Source: Cannabis sativa
Taxonomy: Eukaryota; Streptophyta; Magnoliopsida; Rosales; Cannabaceae
Direction: 5' to 3'
Length of the DNA: 64,000 nt
NCBI RefSeq assembly: GCF_029168945.1
Contig: NC_083607.1
Location: 12,046,001 to 12,110,000, forward strand
The notes below the pieces were generated by a model, which ran no database searches, was not told where the DNA came from, and worked only from the letters and a program-made list of their open reading frames with translations. Made by a program: the position numbers and the translations under genes. Shown here in pieces: positions 44,231-56,148 of this stretch; positions within the stretch are counted from its first letter, which is position 1, and each line of letters begins with the position of its first letter.

Positions 44231-45420
44231 TTTATTTTGCATGTATGAGTATAGACATAGTATAGCCATAAATGTCAAATAAACTTATGAGCAAGAAATT
44301 TCATGTGAGCAAGGCATTTCATCATATTCAACAAGTGCATATATTATTATCCAGGTTTACTAAGTAAGACATGTTACGGTCATGTACTTTGTATACATCC
44401 AAATTTGATGTCTAGACTTGAAAAAAAATAAACTAATTAATTTGTTATTTTATAGTACACATTATGTTTGAAATAAAAAATGAATTGTTGTTCCAATATA
44501 CGAAAAATATACTAATAGATTTATTAGTGTATATTATTATGTTTGATTATAGTTTACTTTGTATTGAAAAATATAAAATGTTGTTCTAACAAATAGAAAC
44601 TAGTAAGTTTATCATTTCAAAAAAAATAAATTAATAAGTTTATTGACATATATAATGGTAGGCTATACGAAATGAAATGAATTGTTCTAATATACGAAAA
44701 GAAAAGTAAAAATTTGTTTCAATATGTCAAAATAAACTAATAGATTTGTTAGCATATACGATAGTATAGACTATACAAAAAGGCTACCATGTAAACAAAG
44801 TATGAAAATTTGTGTGCCTAAATAAATACCCAGTTTATTTTGCATGTATGAGAGTATAGGCATAGTACAACCATATATGCCAAATAAACTTATGAGCAAG
44901 GTATTTTATGTGAGCAAGACATCTCATCATATTTAAATCTTCAACAAGTACATATATTGTTATCGAGGTTTACTATGTAAGTTTGTAAACATGTAGTTAC
45001 AGTTATATACTTTGTATACAACTAGATTTGATGTCTCAGCCTGAAAAAAAAATAAAATAAAATTATTGTTCCAATATACGAAAAATAGACTAATAAGTTT
45101 ATTGGCATATATCATTATGTTTGATTATAGTTTACTCTGTATTGCAAAAAATGAAATATTGTTCCAACAAACAAAAATTAGTAGGTTTATTGACATATAT
45201 AATGTTAGGCTATATGAAATGAAATGAATTATTGTTCCAATATAGGAAAGGAAAAATGAAAATTTATTTCAAAATGCTAAAATAAACCAATAGATTTGTT
45301 AGGATATATGATGGTATGCTATACGAAAAATGTAAACAAAGAATGAAAATTTGTTTCAATATGCCAAAATAAACTAATAAGTTTATTTGACATATATGCC
45401 ACATATATATATATCCGATT
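44231..45420. repeat. Tandem duplication, two units of about 603 bp
   Basis: Unit 1 starts at 44231 (TTTATTTTGCATGTATGAG) and unit 2 at 44834 with the same string. Matching landmarks follow in both: AAATAAACTTATGAGCAAG, TTTGATGTCT, GTTCCAATATACGAAAAATA, AATAGATTTGTTAG. Units differ by several percent and by small indels, so the duplication is old. Smaller AAACTAATA..TTTATTG..ATATA repeats occur within each unit. Confidence 0.82.
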
Positions 45421-46520
45421 ATAGGATTTTTAGTCAGATCATCATCTTTTTATTTAAATTGATGATTTTATCGAAAGTAACTAATTGGTATCATATCGAA
45501 ATCATAATTAATTAATCCAAAAAAATGTCGTATTTATAATGATTTAAAAGTTATTTGTAACTTTATTTTTTATTTAACTAATCAAAATACACATATTAAT
45601 TTACATTTAAAAAATATGGGTGACTTAAATATTTATGATATATTTTTTTAAAAAAAAAATAAAGTTTACTAAAATGGTAGCTTATTGGATGACAATTTAT
45701 TATTTTTAAAAATAAACTTAAAAGTTACTTAAATGATTAATATAACTTAAATAATTAATTTATTATTAAAATACATACATATAAATTTTAGAGGTAACCA
45801 AAATGTATCTCAAATGATATAATATAGAGAAGTGATACATTTTTATGAAAAAATTACCTATTGGTTTATTATCAACATCATAAGTAACCAAAATGTTAAT
45901 TTTTGAAACGCAGGAAAATTAAAAAAAAAAAAAATCGGGATTAGTTTTATTTCATGCATATTATTTTAAAATTAAGGTATTTTTTAATATCGTGGCAAGG
46001 TATTATTGTAATTGAGATTTGTTAAGTTATTTTTGTAATTATTTTATATTTTACGTACATTTTTAAAAAAACCCCTTTTTCTTTTGTCATGCTCATGTAA
46101 AAGTCGTGACCGGTGTTGCTGTACTATTACTAGTCTTCAATTGTGAACTTTATTAATTAAAGTATTGATAAGAACTTAATTAATAAATTAATAATAATTT
46201 CTATTATTATTATTTTGTTTGAAGGTAAATTTTTGAATAAATATGTTAACTCTATGTTTGTAAATCACAAAAGAGGGAGGAAAGAAATATTTGGAGAGAA
46301 CAATGACAAGATTTAAAAGAGAGATGAATATTGGGTACACACTCTAAATACATTTTTTAGTCAAAACAAGAGAGTATGTAATAAAATATAATGTTCCAAT
46401 CATGAAAAAATAGTTCTTTAAAATATTGAATAGATAGTATGTTCACATTGAAAAATTACACTGTAATAACATATCAATTTAGTAAGTCTCGATTCCTTCA
46501 GTCTTCTCCTTCTCTTGTGG
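45421..46520. other. AT-rich spacer, no feature recognised
   Basis: No coding frame or repeat boundary recognised. Confidence 0.5.
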
Positions 46521-47298
46521 CATGTTTACTTTGTTGGAAAGAAAATAAAGTGTAAAGTATTTCCCATGGGCTCCAAAAGATTTACCAATCCGCAGTCCAA
46601 AAGGACCACCCATTCCAGGAGGGCTAAACCTGAGGGTGGCCCCGTGCTCGGACCACACGTCCTCGGATAACTCAACCCGACGTTAGTTCTAGTACGTGGA
46701 CAACACGCTCGAGGAGAATTCAGCGTGGGAATGGACAGAACCCCGGGGCGAGGGACGAAGAGCTCAATTGTGGAGGTGCCCAATCTGTGGAAGAAAGAAC
46801 TTATGAATCGGAAATGTCGTTTGGAAGAAGCACAACATCGAAACGCTGAGTTAGAACGTGAGGCAGCTTCGGCCAGGGCAGCACAGGGGACGAACGCTCA
46901 AAATCAACCTGAACATGGAGTGAGAATACCACGAGGCAGACCTCGTGGCTCACAAACCAAGAGACAGGAAAAGGCCCGAGAAGAACAACTCGGGGAAAAT
47001 GAGACACCACCTGAGAATCAAGATGAACAGCCAGAAAGGAGACAACTAGAAACTGATGAACGAGAAATCTCTCATGAAAATAAGGAGGATCTTGGGACTC
47101 AACTAGGAGAACGGAGATCATCTTCTAGAAATCACCAACGTTCTTTCCAAACCCATAGAGCGAGGACTCGTACGTACCCTGATGGGGGAAATACGACAAA
47201 TCGCTCTCGGGAGGAAAGAACAGAGCGTGATGAAGCAAGTGTGACTTCGAGGCGATCCAGAACCCATAGCCGATCAACTCGAAGTGGAGAAAGTACTT

Positions 47299-49611
47299 GT
47301 AAAGACCGCTTAGTTTAATTTGGAAATTAGCAGTTAATCACGTTTAATTATGAAAATTATTTATAGCTATTTAAATAATTATTATACTGTTATTATTGAA
47401 TTCTGAGATGCATTTTTATGTCATTTAGTAGTTTTCCTAATTTTGCATTTCTGGTGCCTGGTAACATGGAACTCGGTGTTTGGCTCAGTAAAATCACAAC
47501 TTAGTATGTTAGTAGTTTGAGACGGTTTATTAGACATTGGGAATGTCGGGAATGGCCGGGAATTTAGAATTTCCAAAAATACCCCTTTAGTGTATTTATG
47601 TGATTTTAGTGTGAAGGGGCAAAATGGTCATTTTGCCCTATTATTAGTTTGTCCTTTTGTGGACTTTATTTGGTTAATTAAATGATCATTTAATATATTT
47701 TGTTGGCTGAATTAAAGAGTAGGATTTTGCATGTTTCTCATTTATTCAAAAATTCCAAGTTAGGAAAAATTACAAAAAACTCTCAAGCTCTCTCTTTTCC
47801 TCCCTCTTTCGGCCTCCTTGTGCAGCAAGGATTCTTGCTATTTTTTCTTGGATTTCAAGCACACTTTGTTCAGATTTGGTATTAGCAAGTTGTTGGTATG
47901 TTTCCTTTAGCTTTTCTTTAAGTTTTTGAAGTTTTGGTGAATGTATGATCATTGCATGCTTTGAGTTTTGTGGCTGTAGCGTTGCTAGGTTTTGATTATG
48001 TTTTCAGAAGCTTAATTATGTCTAAAATGAATGGATTAACTAGGTTATAATGCATGCTTGCTATCTTGTTTAAGTTGTGTGATTTTTAGCTCTAAAGTTT
48101 GGTTTTCAAAGCAAATTCTTGACTTTCGTTGCTATGGTTGCTGTTATGACTAGGTAGTGTTTTCTGGTGTTAATTGATGTTGAAATATGTTGAATTATGC
48201 GTGTTTTAGTGGTTGTTTGGAGGGATTAGTCAAGTTTTGAGTTTTGAACTCAATCTTGAACCTCCAATGGTGATTTTTGATTCTGTGAGTTCTGGGTGGT
48301 TTTGTTGCTTTGGAATTGTTCTATGGGTTGTTTAGAACAGGTATGGAAGTTTTGGGGTTGTTTGGATTTGATTTGAGCATTGTGTGAATTTTTGAAAAAT
48401 TCCTGCGAGGAACCAAAATTCCGGTTGTGCAACCGGAATTCCAGATGAGGGTCCAGGAATTCTCAGAACCGGAATTCCGGTTGGGCAACCGGTCTACCGG
48501 TTGGGGAAAATTCAGAACCCTAGTTTTCCTCGATTTTATGTTATTTGGGGTATTGCCATGCTTTTTATTGATAGGGAAACTTTTAGTTCCTAGTTTAAGT
48601 CCCCGGGAAGTGATTTAGCGTATCACTTATAGTGTTGTGATTTTTATGGTTTAGGAGCATGTAATCCGCCGCGCAGATAGTTCCAGTCAGGTTGACCGGC
48701 ACACCTGAATTTGGAATCCAGGTAAGATTAGTATAACAGTATGCATATGTAGATTACATGTTTAGCGTGCATGTAGGAAGCCTGTTAGATTACATTAGAT
48801 ATGTATGTTGGCTTCGAACCATCCAACTGTATCACGTCGGTACAGGCTGGAGTATGACCAGCAACCGAAGTATGACCGGTTCAACCGATCAGGCTGATAC
48901 TTAGGTTGGTGGTTCCGAACTATTTGACGTATCACGTCGGTACAGGCTGGAGTATGACCAGCAGCCGGAGTATGACCGGTTCGACCGATCAGGCTGATAC
49001 TGTAACATGTCGGTACAGGCTGGAGTATGACCAGCAGCCGGAGTCTAACCGGTTCGACCAATCAGGCTGTTACTTGTCAATAGTACCGTCCCTATGAACG
49101 TTCAGAACTCAGTACCGTGTTGGACACGGCAGTTAGGGGGACTCAGTATCGTGTTGGACACGACAGTTAGGGTTATGGTCAGGGGTATGGGCGTCTGACC
49201 ATGACTGGGATTTATGTATGAGTATTATTATGCTTTTCTTACTGAGTCTGTCGACTCACAGTGCTATGTTTATGTGTAGGTAAAGGCAAGGCTAAAGCTG
49301 ATGGACCGTGAACGAGCCTATGAAGATTGTACATGTCGGGGCGGTTAGGCCTGGAGCGTACGATCATCGGGACAGCGAGGCTATTTTGTAATTAGTCGCT
49401 AGGCGACAAGTATTTTGTATAAACAGTAAACTTTTGTAAATGATTTTGTAATCGGGATCCCGAGGCTTTTGTATAAATATTTTACAAGTTTAATTAAAAA
49501 GCAAAAAAAATTTAATTAATCACGTTTTCCATAAACCTCGTTGATTAGCAACGAGCTGCACAGCATGTTTAAAAAATCACGTAATACGCCTATGCTAGTT
49601 AGGGTGTTACA
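47299..49611 (+). mobile_element. Solo LTR (2,313 bp) with 5-bp target-site duplication
   Basis: Begins TGTAAAGACCGC and ends AGGGTGTTACA, flanked by GTACT at 47294-47298 and 49612-49616. There is no internal region, hence a solo LTR, inserted in a Tat-like gag remnant. It contains CCGG-rich repeats near 48420-48500 and a minisatellite near 48836-49080. LTR length and ends fit Ty3/gypsy. Confidence 0.93.
48836..49080 (+). repeat. Minisatellite inside the solo LTR
   Basis: GTCGGTACAGGCTGGAGTAT recurs at 48836, 48936 and 49009, each followed by GACCAGCA.CCG.AGT and ACCGGTTC.ACC.ATCAGGCTG. Unit spacing is 100 and then 73 bp. A separate two-copy repeat with GTGTTGGACACG follows at about 49110-49170. 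Confidence 0.92.
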
Positions 49612-49972
49612 GTACTCAACAAGCTAATGATCGAGAAAGGATGGGAACCAGTAAATCCGCGAGCCACTTATAGACAAAGTCTATGAGTAGGACGCGGTCT
49701 ATGAGTAAGACGACATCTACCAGCAATTACTCCCAACCAGATTTACGAGAGCACTTGAATCGGAAGAGACCTGACCTTCGCCAACAGCTTGGTCCAAAGC
49801 AAGAGGATCCAATCCAATTACAGATAAACGAGTTGGAGGACAAGTTCAGGAGATATCAAGTGGGAGAATTAGGGAAATTTTCTGGATACGACTCTGATGA
49901 GGAGCTTGAGCCGTATCACCCAGATATTATGAATACCCCTTTTCCTTCGGGATTCAAAAACGCGCATGTCTC

Positions 49973-51057
49973 TGTTAGGTTTTGTGCCTTAAATAAAACA
50001 CATTTCAATATAATCAGATTTACTAATTAATAAAGATCAGAATTCGTATTTTATGTTGCATGGTTCACATGATTTGTTTCATGATTATATTTAATGTATA
50101 AATTCTATTAAGTCTAGAACATATGTATTTGTTCGTGATTATAGTGTTGTCAACACAGTGGAATATAATCATGATTATATGTTCAAAAGTTTAATTCTCT
50201 GATTTGTCAGTTCACTGGATTTAGACTGGCATGATAATCAGTGATAGGTATACTTACACCTTGGATAAGTGTTATGTCCTTTCCAGGACATTGGCAAAGT
50301 TTACCAGTATCGGATGTATGGAGTATACATTGGAAGGGACCGATATTGAATTTGGATTAGATATGATAAATTTACCGTAATATTTCAATTCAATATCACC
50401 TAGTTGATCCTAGATCAAATGATCTTAATACTGACATGATTAGGTTCAATCTCAAGAGTGTTATTCGTGTTCTTTGATTTCTTAGTTAAGCCTACTTTTT
50501 TGTCAGGGTGATACGTACATTTTGGGAACATGATAGTACAATTGATTGGGAGCGCTAAACATAGATATGGAATCTATAGCTTCTATAGGTATTTAGAAGT
50601 GAAATGATGGTTTCCTTCGAGATTGGCTGAATAAAGATAAATGATTGAGATCTCATTTTAGTAATTATATTAGTTACTTAAATATCATTTATAGGTGGCC
50701 AAGTGATTTAAGGATAAAATATATTTAAAGGGTGTAACGGTAATTTTATCCCTATGCAATGTAGATCATCTATAGAGGATCATTTATTATTGGGATTACA
50801 ACAATGGATAATTAATAGTGTATCTATATCGTGAAACATATAGAGCGTTCTATGTAACTGAGAGTGTAATTCCAAGTTCTATGGTGGATGCAATGAGGAA
50901 TTAATAAGTTAGATAATTTACTTGGTAAATTCTAAATCTACTTATTGGAAGCTCGGTTATATAAGCCCATGGTCCCCATACTAGTTGAGACAAACTGCTT
51001 GTAAGACTCGGTTAATTGATTTTAATTAATCATTATAATTCTAATTAAAATTAGACT
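49973..51057 (+). repeat. LTR fragment of family X, plus strand
   Basis: Begins TGTTAGGTTTTGTGCC and follows the same course as the window's last 240 bp (63758-64000). From about 50220 it is matched in inverted orientation by 51840-52619. The 3' third of the LTR is missing; at 51058 it runs into the inverted copy. LTR-type starts and the matching copies support the call; the element class (probably Ty1/copia) is inferred from LTR length and style. Confidence 0.75.
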
Positions 51058-52619
51058 TGTTGGAATTATTTTACCAGGATCTAGATTTACTAACAAGTAT
51101 GTTTCATTAACATCCTAATATGAATTTCTAAAACAATTAAATAAACACATAAGGGTTTAAGAAAACCTTACATTGGGTGCAGCGAAATATAATGACTCCT
51201 TCCGTTCAGATCTCTAGCCTTTGATTCCTTTCTGTAGCAGAGCCCGATTCTCCTTCTTGTTGATTGGATTCTTCACAGTCTTCCACACTATGATTGAGAT
51301 ACCACTTGATGTGTGTGGGCACTCACTCTATCACTAATGGCTGAAATTATTTAGTGTGAAGAAAGGCTTAGTGTTTCGAATTGAAGAAGAAAGAAGAAGG
51401 AAGAGATCTCATCTAGGTTTTTAGCTTTGGAGGCATTAGTTGGATAATGAGACCATAGCCTTCCTTTTATATTATTCTTCAATAGGGGTAGGGTTGAATT
51501 AAATGGATTAAAAAAGAATAAAATATTAGGCAAAAAATAACATATGGCCGTACACTTTAATGAGACCAATTACTAGTTACAATTTTGCCACTTTTCCAAT
51601 CACTTATTCTTCTTTTCAATAATACCATATTTTCCAATTCAACCTTATAAATGCCAAAACTATTTATTTAATAATTAAAATAATTATCAAATAAAATTAT
51701 TATTTATGATATTTATTAATTAGACTCCATAAAGTCTCTTAATTAACAAATAAACCCCAAAATACTATTTCTTCACAATCAAGCCATAACATAGTGAAAA
51801 ATTCATAAACTAGACATAGTCTAAATCAAAATCAATTAACTGAGTCTTACAAGAAGTATGGTGTCAACTAGTATGGGGACCATGGGCCTATATAATCGAG
51901 CTTCCAATAAGCAGACCCAGAACTTACCAGGTAAATTCACTAACTTATTAATTCCTTGTTACATCGACGCATAGAACTTGGAATTGCACTCTTAGTTACA
52001 TAGAACGCTCTATATGTTCCACGATATAGATACGCTATTAATGATCCATTGTTATAATCCCAATAATCAATGATCCTCTATAGATGATCTACATTGCATA
52101 GGGATAAAATTACCATTACACCCTTTGAATGTATTTTATCCTTAAAACACTCGACCACCTATAAATGATATTTTTGTGAAATAATATAATCACTAAAATG
52201 AGATCTCAATCATTTATCTCTATTCAGCCAAGCTCGAAGAAAATCATCATTTCACTTCTAAATACCTATAGAAGCTATAGATTCCATATATATGTTTAGC
52301 GCTCCCACTCAATTGTACTACCATGTTCCCAAAATGTACGTATCACCCTGACCAAAAAGTAGGCTTAACTAACAAATCAAAGAACATGTATAATACTCGT
52401 GAGATCGAACCTAACCATATCAGGATTAAGATCATTTGATCTGGGATCAACTAGGTGATATTGAATTATATACATATTACGGTAAATTATCATATGTAAT
52501 CAAAGTTCAATATCGGTCCCTTCCAATGTATACTCCATACATCCGATACTGGTAAACTTTGTCAATGACTTGGAAAGGACATAACACTTATCCAAGGAGT
52601 AAGAATACATATCGCTGAT
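51058..52619 (-). repeat. LTR fragment of family X, minus strand, with promoter
   Basis: On the minus strand its 3' end reads AATTCCAACA at 51058. It has a TATA box TATAAAAGG at 51471-51463. Its 5' part, about 240 bp, is missing because the Tat element's 5' LTR begins at 52620. Combined with the plus-strand copy, the family LTR should be about 1.8 kb long. Confidence 0.75.
51463..51471 (-). promoter_or_regulatory. TATA box of the family X LTR
   Basis: Minus-strand TATAAAAGG, about 400 bp from the LTR 3' end and followed by a polypyrimidine-rich leader. This is the normal place for an LTR promoter. Confidence 0.6.
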
Positions 52620-53398
52620 TGTTGCCCCTAATTTAGCCCAATATACGTGGACCAATCAGACAGGGACACGTGGATCAAGCAATTTACAATATTTGCTAAG
52701 TCTTTATGCCATAAGGTAACGTCCCGGACGTAGGTCCCAGAGAAGGCGTATGGAACTCAATATGCTCCCGGAAGCTCATATAACGCTAAGGCATCTCCGC
52801 GAGGTGTCAGGTTTCTCCTGAGCAATCAAGTCGCATTAAATGCCGCATGGGAGGAAGCGTGTTGGGACTGCTAAACGCAATAAAGTCTGACGGCACAACT
52901 TCCAACAAGCAGCGCCACAGTAATGATCATTTAAGTCTAGCGACGGCTACACTGTGAAGAGTCACGTCAATCAAAAGGCAATAAGGACATTCCACATAAA
53001 AACCCTACAGCACCTAGGGATTTGACCATGCATTACCCATGGTATATTCATTGGGAATACCCAACTTTATGGATACTTACAGATACACTTGTAAGGACAA
53101 TTCTAGGGATCTCCCCACCAAAAACACTATAAATACCCCCTCAAAACTCATTAAATGGGATCGAGAAGCTTGGGCTGCATATGAGCAAGTAGAGTAAATA
53201 CTCACCAAGAACATTCTCTGTATTTATAAGGGTGAAATTCTCCCAAGTATATTCTCTGTATTCAATACATCCATAAATAACAAAGACTCGTGGACTAAGG
53301 CTCATTAACGCCCTAACCACGTAAAAATCCTTCTCTCACTTTCTTACAGCTCAATAATTTTATAATATTTTATTAGTTGCCGAAAATCTCCGTCAACA
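52620..53398 (+). repeat. Tat element 5' LTR (779 bp)
   Basis: Begins TGTTGCCCCTAATTTAGCCC and ends CTCCGTCAACA. It has a TATA box TATAAATA at 53128-53135. The same first ten bases open the 3' LTR at 63746. Confidence 0.88.
53128..53135 (+). promoter_or_regulatory. TATA box of the Tat 5' LTR
   Basis: CACTATAAATACCCCC, about 270 bp before the LTR end. It would start the genomic and mRNA transcript of the element. Confidence 0.7.
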
Positions 53399-53400
53399 TT

Positions 53401-53422
53401 TTGGTGCTTTCATTGAGAGCTG
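53401..53422 (+). other. Tat primer-binding-site region
   Basis: TTGGTGCTTTCATTGAGAGC lies two bases after the LTR end, where minus-strand DNA synthesis is primed. The tRNA species was not identified. Confidence 0.6.
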
Positions 53423-53460
53423 AAGAAAGCCACTGTAAACAAACACTTGACTTCACAAAC

Positions 53461-55730
53461 ATGGTGGAGAGACTAGAAGTACTCGTCAGCCTCGCCCTCT
53501 TGAAGACGCTCAAGACCCGAATGAGGAAGATGTAGCCTCAAGAGCAGCAGAGGAGTCCGAGGAAGAGGAAATAATCCCCGATGATGACTACGAGGGAAAC
53601 CTCGACGAGTATGCCTATGATGAAGGTAGTTACTCAGAACTGGTGCTTCTCAGACAAAAAGCTATCGATCACGAAGCCGAGATCGAAGCTCAGAAAGTAC
53701 AAAACCAGAAAATGCAAGAACTGATGCTGGCCATGCAAAAAGCCATGGAGGCAACTGGCATTCACGTGCACCCCAAGGCAATGACCGCTGGACTTGACAA
53801 GGAGCAAGCAACGTCTCCGCCTAGTTCCCAACAGCAGAAATCTAGGGAGCCTAGCCCTATAAGATACCCTGCTGAAGGGAACCAAACAAAAAATCCTACT
53901 TCTACCCCAAGGCGAAAGAAAAAGGCGCAGGATCCGCGAAAGGTCCGCTCAGATTTCCCTAAAGGGAAAGGTCCGCAGAGGGGCAAGCCCCAAAAAGGGA
54001 GCTTTGGCCCTCATGATCGAGGGGACCGAAAAAGCGTTTCCGTGCACCAGGAACCCGGGGGTAGAGGAAGAAGAGGACAGAGGTGTCCTCCCGTTGATCT
54101 GAGAAATCAAATCAACGGGAACCAAGGTGATCTCCGAGATCACCTTGACCAAAAAAGATACGGACCCGCGGTCTCCACGGGTACGTTAAATGAAGGAATT
54201 ATGGCGGAACTCGCCATACTTCGAAAAGACATTGCCCGAGTCTCCCGGAGACAGAAAGGAGATGACTCCGACTCGGACATCGAGGATCGAGAGCCCTGTG
54301 CTAAGCACATCTTAGAGGCGGAGCTCCCTAAGAACTTCAAGATGCCCGAAATGGCAGCTTATACCGGGAACTCCGATCCTAGGGACCACTTGTCACGGTT
54401 CAACCGTGTCATGACGGTCATGAGGGTCAGCAATGACGCCAAATGTCTGTGCTTCCCACTTACCCTAAGTGGGTCCGCGGAGGAATGGTTCAAAAAACTG
54501 GAACCGAGATCCGTGGGCTGTTGGAACAAACTACAGACCAACTACCGGAGACAGTTTGTCGTCGCACGAAAGGTCAATCTGGAGGTCAGTGCCTTGACTA
54601 ATATCAAGCAACTGCCCACCGAGACCTTGAAGAACTATATAAAGAGGTTTCGAGAGGAAGCCTCGAAAACCAAGAAGGTTGACGACGGACAACAGCTTAC
54701 ACTTCTCCAAGCAGGCATCCGTACTGGGACTCCTTTCTGGAATGAACTGCAGCAAGAAGGAGCTGCTAGCCTTCAGGACTTCCAGAAGAGAGTCCAAAAA
54801 TATATCAACCTCGAAGAAGCCCAGATCGTGGCTTACGGAGGGTACTATCCCGCCGGGATAGCAGGGTACATGCCCGCAGTATCGCCCTCGGGTACTGCCC
54901 CGACCGCCACTCCACAAGCAAGTGGCATACAATTCTCTGCTACTCCCGGGTATAGCCAGGGCCAAGCCTTGGCACCAGCATCATCCCATTTTGGCAATCC
55001 GTCCGGAATAAATGGACAAGCTCCTTCACACTCTACCCCGGCTGCTAGTCTGGCAGGCCCTTCCCAGGGTTCGAGGAGTAAAAGATCCTTCAAGGGCAGC
55101 ACCCGGACGGGAGAGAAGCGCCAGAAAAGGGGGTACACCCCCCAGTATACTCAATACACGGAGTTGTCGGACTCCCAAGAGCGTGTGTACTTTGCTACTA
55201 GGCAAAATACACACTACCGGAGACCACAACCGTTGTACAGAGATAGCTCCTGGAGAGATCCGAGCAAAAGATGCGAGTACCACAACGACATTGGTCACAG
55301 CACCAATGAATGTAAAAATCTCAAGGACGAGATTGAAAATCTAATCCGATTAGGCCACCTCTACGAGTGGATCAAAAATAGGTTGCCCCACCTCAATCCG
55401 GGCCAGGCGACTGCGGGTATGCCTCAGGGAACACCGGGTGGTACAGCAGGGGCATTGGCTCCAGCTGCTCCCGCGGGCGACGCCCAGCATATCCCCGGAC
55501 TGCCGCCCCAGCCTAATGGTAGGGTAGCCATGATCTCCGGAGGTCCCCATATCGGAGGAACTACTCGCAAGGAGCTTAAGCGATACGCAGGGGCCGCGAA
55601 ACACAATGAGGTGTGGGAAGTTACTCAACTCCCAGCTCAAAGGCCCCGATTGATGGACCAACCCATCACGTTCACGGAAGAAGACGCCAAGACGGTGCGC
55701 TTCCCTCATCATGACCCATTGGTCATATAG
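53461..55730 (+). pseudogene. Tat gag
   Basis: Capsid/nucleocapsid protein, about 750 residues. ATG at 53461 opens the frame, but an extra GA in the run GGAGAGAC (53466-53473) shifts it after a few codons; from 53469 the frame is open to 55727. Residue order: acidic N-terminus (EEEEIIPDDDYEG), coiled coil (AIDHEAEIEAQKVQNQKMQE), basic middle, gag core domain beginning FKMPEMAAYTGNSDPRDHLS near 54340 with LSGSAEEWFKKL, and a Cys/His motif (CEYHNDIGHSTNEC) near 55275. The frame ends at TAG 55728-55730, after which the same frame reads straight into protease; in intact relatives gag and pol are usually continuous here, so the stop is probably a mutation. Confidence 0.88.
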
Positions 55731-56148
55731 ACCCCCATCGCGAATAAAGTGGTGGCGAGGGTCTTAATTGACAATGGGAGTTCCGTGAACCTACTCTTCA
55801 AAGAACCCTTCACCGCGATAGGCTTGACAGACCGGGACCTCTCACCCAGTGGATCCCAGCTCACAGGGTTTAATGGGACGACACTTATCCCAATGGGAAA
55901 AGTAAGGCTCCCAGTCACCTTGTGCCCGGACACCCCCTAGAGCACATTTCAATACTGCCCTTTCGTAGTAGTGGACTGCCCAACAGCCTACAACGCGATC
56001 CTCGACCGATCGGCCTTGGTAGACTTTGGCGCAGTCACATCGATTCGGCATCTGTGCCTGAAGTTCCCTACCCGGGAGGCCAGAATCGGAACTGTGAAGG
56101 GAAACCAGGGGGAAGCAAGACAATGTTACAATGGCGCCAAGAAGACAT
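55731..56148 (+). pseudogene. Tat aspartic protease region
   Basis: In the gag frame it contains RVLIDNGSSVNLLF (active-site Asp in DNGSS, the Tat form) near 55755-55795 and FVVVDCPTAYNAIL near 55955-56000. TAG stops at 55938-55940 and TGA near 56146 interrupt it, so no full-length product is expected. Confidence 0.82.

Larger units (their letters stand above)
46725..49972 (+). pseudogene. Tat-like Ty3/gypsy gag N-terminal remnant, split by a solo LTR
   Basis: 46725-47298 and 49617-49972 are two halves of one coding remnant. The first encodes a highly charged, Arg/Glu-rich protein with a coiled-coil-like start (NRKCRLEEAQHRNAELEREA) and SR/RS-type repeats. The second continues through SQPDLREHLNRKRPDLR and LQINELEDKFRRY to PDIMNTPFPSGFKNAHVS, which corresponds to the lead-in to the Tat gag core domain. 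The layout parallels the gag of the Tat element at 53.5-55.7 kb. It is cut at 49973 by another LTR, and an in-frame stop lies near 49675. Confidence 0.7.

Noticed and set aside
44231..45420. LTR pair with no internal region
   Set aside because: The units are directly adjacent, have no TG..CA ends, PBS or purine tract, so a plain tandem duplication fits better.
54681..55730. Minus-strand open frames opposite the Tat gag and protease (e.g. 54531-54965, 55350-55712)
   Set aside because: No known domain and no splice consistency; the plus strand codes for gag over the same bases.
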